Assembly (NCBI RefSeq): GCF_022807995.1
Contig: NZ_CP094351.1
Location: 2,015,001 to 2,079,000, forward strand
DNA: 64,000 bases
DNA from: Pseudomonas orientalis
GTDB lineage: Bacteria > Pseudomonadota > Gammaproteobacteria > Pseudomonadales > Pseudomonadaceae
Direction of reading: 5' to 3'
The translations under genes were made by a program, and so were the position numbers. This document shows positions 18,017-25,790 of this stretch, piece by piece; positions within the stretch are counted from its first letter, which is position 1; the number at the start of each line of letters is the position of its first letter. The notes under the pieces are model-generated. The model made no database searches. It was not told where the DNA came from and saw only the letters and a list, made by a program, of their open reading frames with translations.

Positions 18017-18809
18017 TGCCACGAAACTCCGGATAAAGGCTCATGCCACCATCAATGAACAGTGTGCTGCCGACCACGTAATCGGACGCGTCGCTGGCCA
18101 GCCACACCACCGCATTCGCCACATCTTCCACATCGCCGACGCGGCCGTAGGGAATCAACTTGAGCAGCTCCTGTTCGGCGGCGCCTTCGGTGGCAGCACG
18201 GTTGATCGCCGTGCGAATCGCCCCCGGCGCAATCCCGTTGATCCGAATGCGCTGTTCGCTGACTTCCTGGGCGAGGGTGCGCATCAGCATCTCCACACCG
18301 CCCTTGGAGGCTGCGTAATTCACGTGCCCGGCCCAGGGAATCAACTGGTGCACCGAACTCATATGGATGATCTTGCCGGCGGCGCGAGACACGCCCTCAC
18401 GCACACCCTGGCGGTTGAAAATCCGCACGGCGGCGCGCGCGCAGAGAAATTGGCCGGTGAGGTTGACGCCGATCACCGTGTTCCAGTCCTCGAGGCTCAT
18501 GTCGACCAGGTTGGCGTCTTTCTGCAGGCCGGAGTTGGCGACGAGAATATCCAGATGACCGAAGGCGTCGAGGGTCTGGGCGAACAGGCGTTCGACGTCG
18601 GCTTCTTTCGACACATCCCCGGCAAGAGCAATCGCTCGGCCACCGTTGGCATTGATCTGCGCGGCGAGCGCCTCGGCCGGTGCCGCCTGGGAATTGTAGT
18701 TAAGCACCACGGCCGCGCCGGCTTCGGCCAGCGCCTTGGCGGCGCCTGCGCCGATGCCGGAGCTGGCGCCGGTGACGAGGGCCACTTGTTGATCCAACGA
18801 GAGCTGCAT
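18009..18809 (-). CDS. SDR oxidoreductase, glucose 1-dehydrogenase-like
   Basis: Classical short-chain dehydrogenase (266 aa). The cofactor motif TGASSGIG is at about residues 14-21, the catalytic Ser lies in HMSSVHQLIPW, and YAASKGG carries Tyr and Lys. The HMSSVHQLIPW stretch and the LYPEF end with DGGMSLYP are characteristic of Bacillus-type NAD(P) glucose 1-dehydrogenases, so oxidation of glucose to gluconolactone is the best guess. First gene of a three-gene minus-strand group with GH15 and hydrolase. Confidence 0.85.
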   Translation of the reverse strand: MQLSLDQQVALVTGASSGIGAGAAKALAEAGAAVVLNYNSQAAPAEALAAQINANGGRAIALAGDVSKEADVERLFAQTLDAFGHLDILVANSGLQKDANLVDMSLEDWNTVIGVNLTGQFLCARAAVRIFNRQGVREGVSRAAGKIIHMSSVHQLIPWAGHVNYAASKGGVEMLMRTLAQEVSEQRIRINGIAPGAIRTAINRAATEGAAEQELLKLIPYGRVGDVEDVANAVVWLASDASDYVVGSTLFIDGGMSLYPEFRGNG

Positions 18810-18868
18810 GGAATGCCCACCTTTAAGTGTGTGAGTTCAGTTAGCTGACTGGCAGGGCGGCGCACAAG

Positions 18869-18970
18869 TTCAGCTTCGAGCACTACGACGAGTTGTTCGG
18901 CACCCGTACGCGCCGCCTGAGGAATCGTCAGCTGGCCGAAGACCTGGCCCACGACGCCTTTGTGCGTACG
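18869..18970 (+). pseudogene. ECF sigma factor remnant (region 2)
   Basis: One reading frame encodes SFEHYDELFGTRTRRLRN and then RQLAEDLAHDAFVRT, which is the region 2 signature of FecI-type ECF sigma factors (family pattern EHYxxL...RRLxxRQxAEDLAHDxFVR). After this the frame continues with unrelated sequence, and there is no region 4 and no initiator. I read it as a decayed fragment left at the border of the HrpL-controlled island. The 18,810-19,092 stretch holds nothing else I can support. Confidence 0.65.
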
Positions 18971-19092
18971 GGCCAGCGTCGGGTTCTGAACCTGCGATTG
19001 GCATTGTGTCGTGGTGGGGAAAATTTCGCGGCTCGCTGTTCATCTGCCATGACCTCCTTCCTACCCGCATTCAGAAGTTTTCAACACGTCGA

Positions 19093-19121
19093 GGAACCCA
19101 ATGCCATCGCACTGCCACATA
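19093..19121 (+). promoter_or_regulatory. hrp box 1 (HrpL promoter)
   Basis: GGAACC (19093-19098), 16 nt, CCACATA (19115-19121). This matches the HrpL consensus GGAACC-N15/16-CCACNNA exactly, 97 bp before the ATG at 19219. Confidence 0.85.
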
Positions 19122-19218
19122 GCAAATGCCTGCTGGTGCAGACCTGCGCCACGGTTCATTCATCGCTGGTACGGCTGCAGCAGCAAGGCACCGCCCTAAA
19201 TCAGAACTGGAGCACCAC

Positions 19219-20034
19219 ATGTCGGTATCCGCATCCAATCAAGCGTACACCCCATCAACGGACAACTTCGCGCAGCCCTCTGCGGGCGCGCAGGCCAGCC
19301 CTGTGGCCAAGGCTGCGGGCGCGGCGGGCCCGAGTTTCGAGCAATCGGCGAGTCAGTCCGGCCCGGTTTTCGGTAGTTCGGCGCAGTCTCCCACATGGGG
19401 ATTGAATCCAGGCCCGCCTCCACGTCCCAATCCAACGCTGCCAGATAATGAGAGTCAAAAGAACGACCTGTTGGCCAGAGGGCTGTTAAGTCGATACAAC
19501 GCATTCAAACCCTGGTACAAACCGACCGTCACGCCGGGAGATATACAGCGCATGGCAGATCGCCCCAAGATCGGGAATCCGAACTGGGAGGTGAACAAGA
19601 ACATCGAACTGGCCAGGGATTTGCTCAGGCGGCCGGACCTGATGAAGGCCCTTGATAGGGATAAAGGAACAGGTGCTTTGGATAACTCCTTGTCGAGAGA
19701 AGACATCGGTAAATTCATTCTCTCGAACAACCCGCTCAAGATTGAGGTAGACAAGGAACTTGCTGAACGTGTCATGGATAACTTCAACGCGTTGAAAGGA
19801 CCGTGGTGGAGCGCCGACAGAAACGCCATCGACGTCAATAGGTTGAAAGGGCTCGCGCTGCGCCCGCCTACTGGTGATGAGTCAACCAATCGCATTACCC
19901 AGCTAGCGGATGAGCTCGTGAAACGTTCGCAACTGTTAGGCTCGATGGATAATGTCAACGGCTTCTGGCGCGATGGCAAGATCACCCGGGGGGATCTGTA
20001 TCGGTACCTGAATGCGGATCAGAATCCAGCCTGA
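19219..20034 (+). CDS. candidate type III effector, HrpL-regulated (A-B-A-B module protein)
   Basis: 271-aa protein. The ATG at 19219 has GGAG 8 nt upstream; a longer frame from 19126 would begin almost at the hrp box and is rejected. The first 70 residues are rich in Ser, Ala, Gln and Pro with no acidic residue before position 15, typical of type III export signals. The rest alternates two modules: A (RYNAFKPWY...TPGDIQRMADRP; VMDNFNALKG...IDVNRLKGLA) and B (NIELARDLLRRPDLMKALD; ITQLADELVKRSQLLGSMD), each B ending in an acidic, EF-hand-like loop (DNVNGFWRDGKI). From memory, similar proteins are annotated as HrpK-domain type III effectors; I cannot check this. Paralogous to the gene at 20,621. 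Confidence 0.75.
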   Translation: MSVSASNQAYTPSTDNFAQPSAGAQASPVAKAAGAAGPSFEQSASQSGPVFGSSAQSPTWGLNPGPPPRPNPTLPDNESQKNDLLARGLLSRYNAFKPWYKPTVTPGDIQRMADRPKIGNPNWEVNKNIELARDLLRRPDLMKALDRDKGTGALDNSLSREDIGKFILSNNPLKIEVDKELAERVMDNFNALKGPWWSADRNAIDVNRLKGLALRPPTGDESTNRITQLADELVKRSQLLGSMDNVNGFWRDGKITRGDLYRYLNADQNPA

Positions 20035-20056
20035 AAATCGCCCTCTCGGCGACGCG

Positions 20057-20084
20057 GGAACCATTTGCAAGCATTTACCACGAA
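20057..20084 (+). promoter_or_regulatory. hrp box 2 (HrpL promoter)
   Basis: GGAACC (20057-20062), 15 nt, CCACGAA (20078-20084). Exact HrpL consensus, 59 bp before the ATG at 20144. Confidence 0.85.
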
Positions 20085-20143
20085 CAGAGCATCCACCGGC
20101 CTCTCCCGTGGATGCCTTCGTCTACTGGAACAGGTAATGGCCT

Positions 20144-20407
20144 ATGAATTCGACATCATTTGAACCTCGCCAGTCTCACTCCCAGTACGCTGTTGCAAGC
20201 CTGCCTGCTCCGGCAACCACAGAACCAAGCCCAGGCAAATCTCAGGCAAAGGGGCTCAACCTCACTTCTTCGCCGAAGTTCAGTTTCAAGGCGCCTACGA
20301 CCGAAGACTTCGATAAAGGTACGCGAACATCGGTCGACGAGCCGGGTCCCGGTGCAACGCCATCATTGTTTGCAAATCTGTGGAAAAAACTTTCCTGGCG
20401 CCAGTGA
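20144..20407 (+). CDS. small HrpL-regulated protein, candidate effector or chaperone-like
   Basis: 87-aa protein with no recognised domain. It is Ser/Pro/Thr/Gln-rich through its first half and ends in a short basic, tryptophan-containing tail (LFANLWKKLSWRQ) that could be an amphipathic helix. The only ribosome-site candidate is a weak AGG about 11 nt upstream. Its position behind an exact hrp box and between two A-B-A-B proteins supports a real HrpL-controlled gene. It is not acidic enough for a typical class I type III chaperone, so a small effector is more likely. Confidence 0.55.
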   Translation: MNSTSFEPRQSHSQYAVASLPAPATTEPSPGKSQAKGLNLTSSPKFSFKAPTTEDFDKGTRTSVDEPGPGATPSLFANLWKKLSWRQ

Positions 20408-20498
20408 CTGCCGAGCTGCCTTCAACGCGTTAATGATCGTTGGGGTAACTCGTTACCAACGTTTACCGCGATGGGCATTGCTTTACACCGTATGGATT

Positions 20499-20527
20499 GG
20501 AACCATTATTTTCCAAGACGCCACATA
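20499..20527 (+). promoter_or_regulatory. hrp box 3 (HrpL promoter)
   Basis: GGAACC (20499-20504), 16 nt, CCACATA (20521-20527). Exact HrpL consensus, 93 bp before the ATG at 20621. The 213-bp gap between genes holds this promoter and no other feature. Confidence 0.85.
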
Positions 20528-20620
20528 TCGAATGCCTACCTCGTACTATTGATCCACATGCATTGGGGGATCAGTCATTGGAGGACAGGCTGGAAAGACC
20601 AAATGCTTGGAGGTTTAAAA

Positions 20621-21451
20621 ATGAATGAGACCGTTAACTCGCAGTACCGCCCACCTCTGCCGACGCCGAGTTTCTACGGTGCTGACGTAAACAATGCCAA
20701 TCGACAGATCGACTACCAGAATCATTATGGCGGTATGAGCGACGCCGGAAACCCCTATGTCAGCTCGGACGATAATAAGCTGGTTGAAGATCTCAAACTC
20801 AGCTTTAACACCTTTACCAAGTTCCTGGGTACAGATCATTTGACTCATGAACATTTGAAGGTGATCTCTCAGCAACCTGCGCCGCCTCGTTTGGAGTCGC
20901 AGAAAATATCCAAGGAAACCTCCAGTGAAGCGGTTCTCACCGAGCGCGATATAAAGCTGGCCAAAGAGATACTCAATCGACCCAGGGTCGGCGAAGCGAT
21001 CCGTGGAAAGGGGGGCGAGATCACACGCGGCAGCCTGGAAAAGGCCGGCGGCACATTGATCGGCAACACCAACCCCAACACGAACAGCGCCGACCCGTTC
21101 ATTTCGTATACCAACCGAGATTTAGTCAAGGAGTTCTTGGGTATTTTTGATCGGTTTCGCGATCCTTCGAAAGACCGCAATTGGTTCGAAGAAAAGCACC
21201 GATATATAGATGTAAAAACGCTTGATGAGATCCGCAAAGCTCCCGTTGACGGGTCAGCCAGCAATAAGTTCAGCCTCCGAGAGATATACCTATTTAAAAA
21301 TCTTTTTGATCGACCCGGGCTGTCGCAGTCATTGGATGGTTACAAGGCGAATGGATACGCCGCCACGGGCAGCCTCAACCATGACAACTGGTATAAGAAC
21401 TATAGCCTCGAGCGATGGCTGGAAAACGATAGAGCGGAAAAGGGCGATTAA
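20621..21451 (+). CDS. candidate type III effector, HrpL-regulated (A-B-A-B module protein)
   Basis: 276-aa protein. The ATG at 20621 has GGAGG 8 nt upstream; the longer frame from 20471 starts before the hrp box. A Pro/Asn/Tyr-rich N-terminus (about 60 residues) is followed by module A (LKLSFNTFTKFLG...LTHEHLKVI), module B (DIKLAKEILNRPRVGEAI), a second A (FLGIFDRFRD...IDVKTLDEI) and a second B (IYLFKNLFDRPGLSQSLD), the same order as the 271-aa protein upstream. Codon use is less GC-rich than in flanking core genes. No catalytic motif is apparent. Role in a host is inference from regulation only. Confidence 0.75.
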   Translation: MNETVNSQYRPPLPTPSFYGADVNNANRQIDYQNHYGGMSDAGNPYVSSDDNKLVEDLKLSFNTFTKFLGTDHLTHEHLKVISQQPAPPRLESQKISKETSSEAVLTERDIKLAKEILNRPRVGEAIRGKGGEITRGSLEKAGGTLIGNTNPNTNSADPFISYTNRDLVKEFLGIFDRFRDPSKDRNWFEEKHRYIDVKTLDEIRKAPVDGSASNKFSLREIYLFKNLFDRPGLSQSLDGYKANGYAATGSLNHDNWYKNYSLERWLENDRAEKGD

Positions 21452-21458
21452 ACGGAGC

Positions 21459-21489
21459 ATGAGCGGGTTGTATGAATCAAGCCGCTCAT
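21459..21489. terminator. possible hairpin terminator between effector and MFS genes
   Basis: ATGAGCGG (21459-21466) and CCGCTCAT (21482-21489) form an 8-bp stem between convergent genes. There is no run of T on either side, so termination strength is uncertain. Confidence 0.3.
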
Positions 21490-21499
21490 ACAGATGAAT

Positions 21500-22651
21500 T
21501 TATACCCGCAATACCCTTCCGCTGATTGCCACCACCGCCAGCAATCCACCAATCAGCAGGAAGGCGGTTGCCACGCTGCTGCCATGGGCAATGAACCCGA
21601 TCATTGCCGGCCCGGCCAATATGCCTGCATAGCCCAACGTGGTAATGGCCGGCACGGCAATGTGTTCCGGCATCACGTTCTGCTTGCCGACGGCGGTGTA
21701 GAGCACCGGGACGATATTGGAGCAGCCGGCGCCCACCAGCGCGTACCCAAGCAGCGCCATTTCCCAGGCTGGGGAGAGCGTCGCCAGGAACACACCGGCC
21801 GCTGCCAGCGTGCCACCGGCCACAATCACCCGGGTAGCACCCAGGCGCCGCACGATCACGTCACCGGTCAGGCGCCCGGCGGTCATGGTCAGGGCGAATG
21901 CCGCGTAGCCCAGGCCCGCATACGCTGGGTCCAGCCCGCGCTCGTCACTCAGGAACACCGCGCTCCAGTCCAGTACCGCGCCTTCGGCCAGGAACACGAT
22001 GAAACACAAGCAGCCGATAAACAGCACTACGCCGTGGGGAATGGCAAACGCCGGCCCCGAGCTTTCACTGCCGTAGGGCAGTAAATGCGGCGCAGCCTTG
22101 AGCAGCGCCACTACCATGATGACGATCACTACCAGGGTTGCCTGCAGCGGCGACAAGCCCAGCCCCAGCAGGCCGGAGACCCCCGCCGCACCCACGATGC
22201 CGCCCAGGCTGAACAAGCCGTGGAAGCCCGACATCATGGTTTTGCCGCTGGCGCGTTCAACAATCACCGCTTGCAGGTTGACGGTCGAGTCCACGGTACC
22301 CAGCCCGGCGCCAAACAGAAACAACCCCGCCATCAACAGCGGAATCGAACTCACGGTGGCCAGCAGCGGCAATGCCAGGCAGATCATGACCGTGCCGGCG
22401 GTCAACACGCGTCGGCAGCCAAAGCGCGACGCCAGTACCCCTGCCACGGGCATCGCGAGGATCGAGCCTACCCCCAGGCACAACAACAACAGGCCAAGCG
22501 TGCCTTCGTTGAGTTGCGCGCGTGCTTTGGCGTAAGGCACCAGCGGCGCCCAGGCCGCGATGCCAAAGCCGGCGATGAAAAAAGCGATGCGGGTCGACAT
22601 TTGCTCCAGCCGCCCGGGAACCACGGGGGCGGAAGTGGGAATGGCAGTCAT
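21500..22651 (-). CDS. MFS transporter (YbjJ-like)
   Basis: Inner-membrane major facilitator of 383 aa with about 12 predicted helices. The short cytoplasmic GVLASRFGCRRVL loop after helix 2 is the usual MFS motif A position. The central loop around HLLPYGSESSGP separates two six-helix halves. AAGGA lies 6 nt before the ATG. The length and the pattern resemble the YbjJ/YfkF group of uncharacterised transporters. Substrate unknown. Confidence 0.85.
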   Translation of the reverse strand: MTAIPTSAPVVPGRLEQMSTRIAFFIAGFGIAAWAPLVPYAKARAQLNEGTLGLLLLCLGVGSILAMPVAGVLASRFGCRRVLTAGTVMICLALPLLATVSSIPLLMAGLFLFGAGLGTVDSTVNLQAVIVERASGKTMMSGFHGLFSLGGIVGAAGVSGLLGLGLSPLQATLVVIVIMVVALLKAAPHLLPYGSESSGPAFAIPHGVVLFIGCLCFIVFLAEGAVLDWSAVFLSDERGLDPAYAGLGYAAFALTMTAGRLTGDVIVRRLGATRVIVAGGTLAAAGVFLATLSPAWEMALLGYALVGAGCSNIVPVLYTAVGKQNVMPEHIAVPAITTLGYAGILAGPAMIGFIAHGSSVATAFLLIGGLLAVVAISGRVLRV

Positions 22652-22935
22652 GAATAATCCTTGGTATTGCGTTCAACAAACGATGTCCGGCGCGACATCC
22701 TTGCATATCAGGCCTCTTTGAGCGAGTCGGGTTCCGTCGGGATTGGTGAGCGTAACTTGGTAAAAGACACTTCCATTATCGCCGTACGAATCTTCTGTTT
22801 TATTTTCAAAGGGCCGTTTTTTTCCTGAAATCGCTAAGCTTCAGAGCGTTCAGACGCTTTTTCTCGACCAGCATTTGCGCCAATTAACGAGGGAGAGCTT
22901 TTAATCACTTGGTTATTGACGGCGGGTAACAACGG

Positions 22936-24954
22936 ATGGTTGACGCGTTTGTTTCGTCACGTTTCAAATTAATGATTCCAGGCGTCACTGCCAACTTGCA
23001 GGTACTTGCTTTCGAAGGCAGTGAGTGTCTTGATCAACCGTATTTCATTCAGGTGCAAGTTGTCAGCGAAAACCCTGAGCTGGATCTGGAGGTATTGCTT
23101 CATCAGCCGGTCTATCTGGATCTGGGCGAAACGGATCAAGGCCTGCACGGGTTGGTCTACGCCATCGGTCGCGATGCCCAGGGAGCCCGGCTCACCCGTT
23201 ACCATCTTACGCTCGCGCCCCGCCTGGCCTGTCTCGCCCATCGCATTGACCAGCGGATTTTCCAGCAGCGCAGCGTGCCGCAGATCATCGCCAGCGTGCT
23301 TGAGCAACACGGCATCCTGGCGGATGCCTATGCCTTCGAGCTGGGCCCGGTGATTTATCCGCCGCGGCTCTTTTGCGTGCAGTATGGCGAGACTGATCTG
23401 CACTTCATTCAGCGACTGTGCGAGGAAGAGGGTATCCATTACCACTTCCGTCATAGTGCCGACAGTCATCTACTGGTGTTTGGTGATGATCAAACGGTGT
23501 TTCAGCGCCTGCCGATGCAGCGATACTGCTCGACGATTGATCCGATGGCCGCAACCCATGGGGTAAAGCGCTTCGATATACGCCTGGAAACCCGCAGTCG
23601 GCGAACGGTGCGCCGTGATCACGACTTCGAGCACCCGTCGCTGCGGTTGCAGGACGCGTCTGGCTGTGCACCGGGCGCAGCCCTTGAGGATTATCGTTAC
23701 CCGGCCGGTTTCACCCGTCGTGCACGGGGTTCGCAATTGACGCGTCGCAGCCTGGAGCGACATCAATCCGACCGCCATCGCGCATCGGGCAGCAGTGACC
23801 AGCCCCGGTTGCGCAGTGGTCACTTTCTTGAATTGCAAGACCATCCGGATCCGACCTGCAATGACCTGTGGTTGCTCACCTCGGTGCGCCACGAAGGCTG
23901 TCAGCCACAGGTCCTGGAGGAAGCGACAGGCGATACGGACACTTTCGTGGGGTATCGCAATCGGTTCATTGCAACTCCTTGGCGTGCCGTGCATCGGCCA
24001 CCCCTCAAACATCCCAGGGCGTCCATTCATGGCAGCCAGACGGCGACTGTTACGGGGCCTGCGGGCGAGGAGGTGCACTGCGATGAATATGGTCGCGTGA
24101 AGGTGCGTTTTCATTGGGACCGGCTGGACAGGTCGGATGATAAAAGCAGCTGCTGGGTGAGGGTCGCAACCGGTTGGGCCGGTGCCGGGTTTGGCGCCAT
24201 GACGATTCCACGGGTGGGCATGGAGGTGCTGGTGACGTTCCTGGAGGGCGACCCGGACCAGCCGGTAATCAATGGTTGCCTGCCCAATGCATTGCACATG
24301 CCGGCCTTTTCCCTGCCGCAGCACAAGACCCGCAGCGTGTTGCGCAGTCGCAGCGTTCCGGGTGGCGCGGGCAGTAACGAGCTGCACCTGGAAGACCGTC
24401 GTGGCGAAGAACTGATCTACCTGCGCGCCCAGCGTGACCTGGAACAGCACGTGGGCCATGACAGCCGTCTGCAGGTGCTCGGTGAGCGCAGTGAGATCAT
24501 CCGGGGCTTGAGCACGGTTCGTCTTGAGAGCGGTGAGCAGCGCCACATCGAGGGCGACCGCAGCGTTGTGCTGAAGGCCAGCGATCACCTCGCCGTGCAA
24601 GGCGATAGCCACATACAGGTGGCCCAGGTGATGGTGATCGAAGCCGGTCAACAGATTCACCTGAAGGCGGGAGCCAGCCTTGTCATTGATGCGGGCGCGC
24701 AGCTGAGTTTCAAGGCGGGCGGCGAGCATTTGCAGATCCAGGCCGGCGGCATTTTCAGCAGCCGGCCAATCACTGTTGGCGGTTCGCCATGTACCGCAAG
24801 GTCGGCCAGCCCATCGTCTGTTGCGGGTCCTCCCGAGGTTTCGGTTGTACAGCACCTCATCACGGACATGGCCGGCCAATTGGACGCGGATTTTTGCCCC
24901 ATCTGCGAGCGTTGTCGCGAAGGTCAATGCGCCAGCACCGGGAGGGCCGCGTGA
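22936..24954 (+). CDS. vgrG: VgrG type VI secretion spike protein
   Basis: 672-aa trimeric tip protein of the type VI secretion system. It has an N-terminal gp27-like domain (to about residue 340, with GETDLHFIQRLCEEEGIHY), a gp5 OB domain near 390-470 (DEYGRVKVRFHWDR, WVRVATGWAGAGFGAM, PRVGMEVLVTFLEGDPDQP), and a DUF2345-type beta-helix. A short C-terminal tail with paired cysteines (CPICERC) may anchor cargo. Its stop overlaps the DUF4123 start (TGATG). No other T6SS structural gene is in the window, so this is an orphan vgrG effector module. The 284 bp upstream hold no clear promoter motif. Confidence 0.95.
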   Translation: MVDAFVSSRFKLMIPGVTANLQVLAFEGSECLDQPYFIQVQVVSENPELDLEVLLHQPVYLDLGETDQGLHGLVYAIGRDAQGARLTRYHLTLAPRLACLAHRIDQRIFQQRSVPQIIASVLEQHGILADAYAFELGPVIYPPRLFCVQYGETDLHFIQRLCEEEGIHYHFRHSADSHLLVFGDDQTVFQRLPMQRYCSTIDPMAATHGVKRFDIRLETRSRRTVRRDHDFEHPSLRLQDASGCAPGAALEDYRYPAGFTRRARGSQLTRRSLERHQSDRHRASGSSDQPRLRSGHFLELQDHPDPTCNDLWLLTSVRHEGCQPQVLEEATGDTDTFVGYRNRFIATPWRAVHRPPLKHPRASIHGSQTATVTGPAGEEVHCDEYGRVKVRFHWDRLDRSDDKSSCWVRVATGWAGAGFGAMTIPRVGMEVLVTFLEGDPDQPVINGCLPNALHMPAFSLPQHKTRSVLRSRSVPGGAGSNELHLEDRRGEELIYLRAQRDLEQHVGHDSRLQVLGERSEIIRGLSTVRLESGEQRHIEGDRSVVLKASDHLAVQGDSHIQVAQVMVIEAGQQIHLKAGASLVIDAGAQLSFKAGGEHLQIQAGGIFSSRPITVGGSPCTARSASPSSVAGPPEVSVVQHLITDMAGQLDADFCPICERCREGQCASTGRAA

Positions 24955-25790
24955 TGCAGGACATGTCTTATCAATGGATGGCGCAGCAACAACAAGCGGG
25001 GCGTCGTCCGTGCCTGATACTCGAAGCCAGCAACGAGCGCTGCCAGTCGCTCATGGCGGCTCGCGACCTCTCGCAATACTGCCCGCTCTATGGTGAAACC
25101 GCGGCAGCGCAACTGGCGAGCAAGGGCCCGGTGATCCTGCTGTTGGAACAGCCAGGGGAGCCTGCGCTGGTCAGTTTTCTGCAAAACCCAGAGGTAAATC
25201 GAGGGTGGCTAGGCAGCCTGCCCAGCGAAGACTTGGCCGTTGTGACCCGGCATTGGCGTGAGCGCCTGCTGGTCGGGCCGCAAGGCGAAAAGGCCCTGTA
25301 CCGTTTCCACGACAACCGCACCCTGGCTCGTGCCCTGGCGTATCTACCGCCAGAGCAATGGCCGGTCTATCTGGGCCCGCTGATCAGCGTGTGCTACTGG
25401 CATGAGGGACGTTGGTGCAGCCAAGACAACCCCGCGCCGGGTGATTACCCGGTACCCGACCCCGTGCCCTGGTTGCAAGTCCCCAACCCCCAGGCGTCGG
25501 CCATTCTCCAGGCCAATATCCTGCGCTACCTGCTGGCTGAACACAGTGAAGACCTGGCGGCCCTGGTGGAGTTTCACGACCCCAGGATCTGGTTGGCCCA
25601 TGTGCTTGAGCAGGCGCGTCTCTGGCAATGGCATTCGTCTGAGCAACTTGAATTTCTGGTGGTGCGCCGGCTGGTGGAGGCGACCCGCAGCAGTCTCATT
25701 CGCTGGCAGCCGCTGGAGGGAGAGGCACCTGGACAGCATTTTGAGCGTGTGCGGGAACAGTGGCGTACCGAAGGGCTCGAGAATGCGTAG
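24954..25790 (+). CDS. DUF4123 type VI adaptor/chaperone
   Basis: 278-aa cytoplasmic adaptor that loads a cognate effector on VgrG. The start is fixed by the TGATG junction with vgrG. PCLILEASNERCQSLM opens the DUF4123 domain, YCPLYGETAAAQLASKGP and LLVGPQGEKALYRFHDNRTL are typical internal segments, and a helical C-terminal lobe contains LEFLVVRRLVEAT. Placement directly between vgrG and the immunity/effector pair matches the tap-1 arrangement in Vibrio. It overlaps the next gene by 8 bp. Confidence 0.9.
   Translation: MQDMSYQWMAQQQQAGRRPCLILEASNERCQSLMAARDLSQYCPLYGETAAAQLASKGPVILLLEQPGEPALVSFLQNPEVNRGWLGSLPSEDLAVVTRHWRERLLVGPQGEKALYRFHDNRTLARALAYLPPEQWPVYLGPLISVCYWHEGRWCSQDNPAPGDYPVPDPVPWLQVPNPQASAILQANILRYLLAEHSEDLAALVEFHDPRIWLAHVLEQARLWQWHSSEQLEFLVVRRLVEATRSSLIRWQPLEGEAPGQHFERVREQWRTEGLENA

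Noticed and set aside
18893..19405. Open frame continuing from the sigma relic into the HrpL-controlled gene
   Set aside because: Only the first ~30 residues resemble sigma region 2; the rest is unrelated and overlaps the real gene at 19,219 in another frame.
22617..22645. GGAACC within the MFS gene as a hrp box
   Set aside because: The downstream half is GGAATGG and it lies inside coding sequence.
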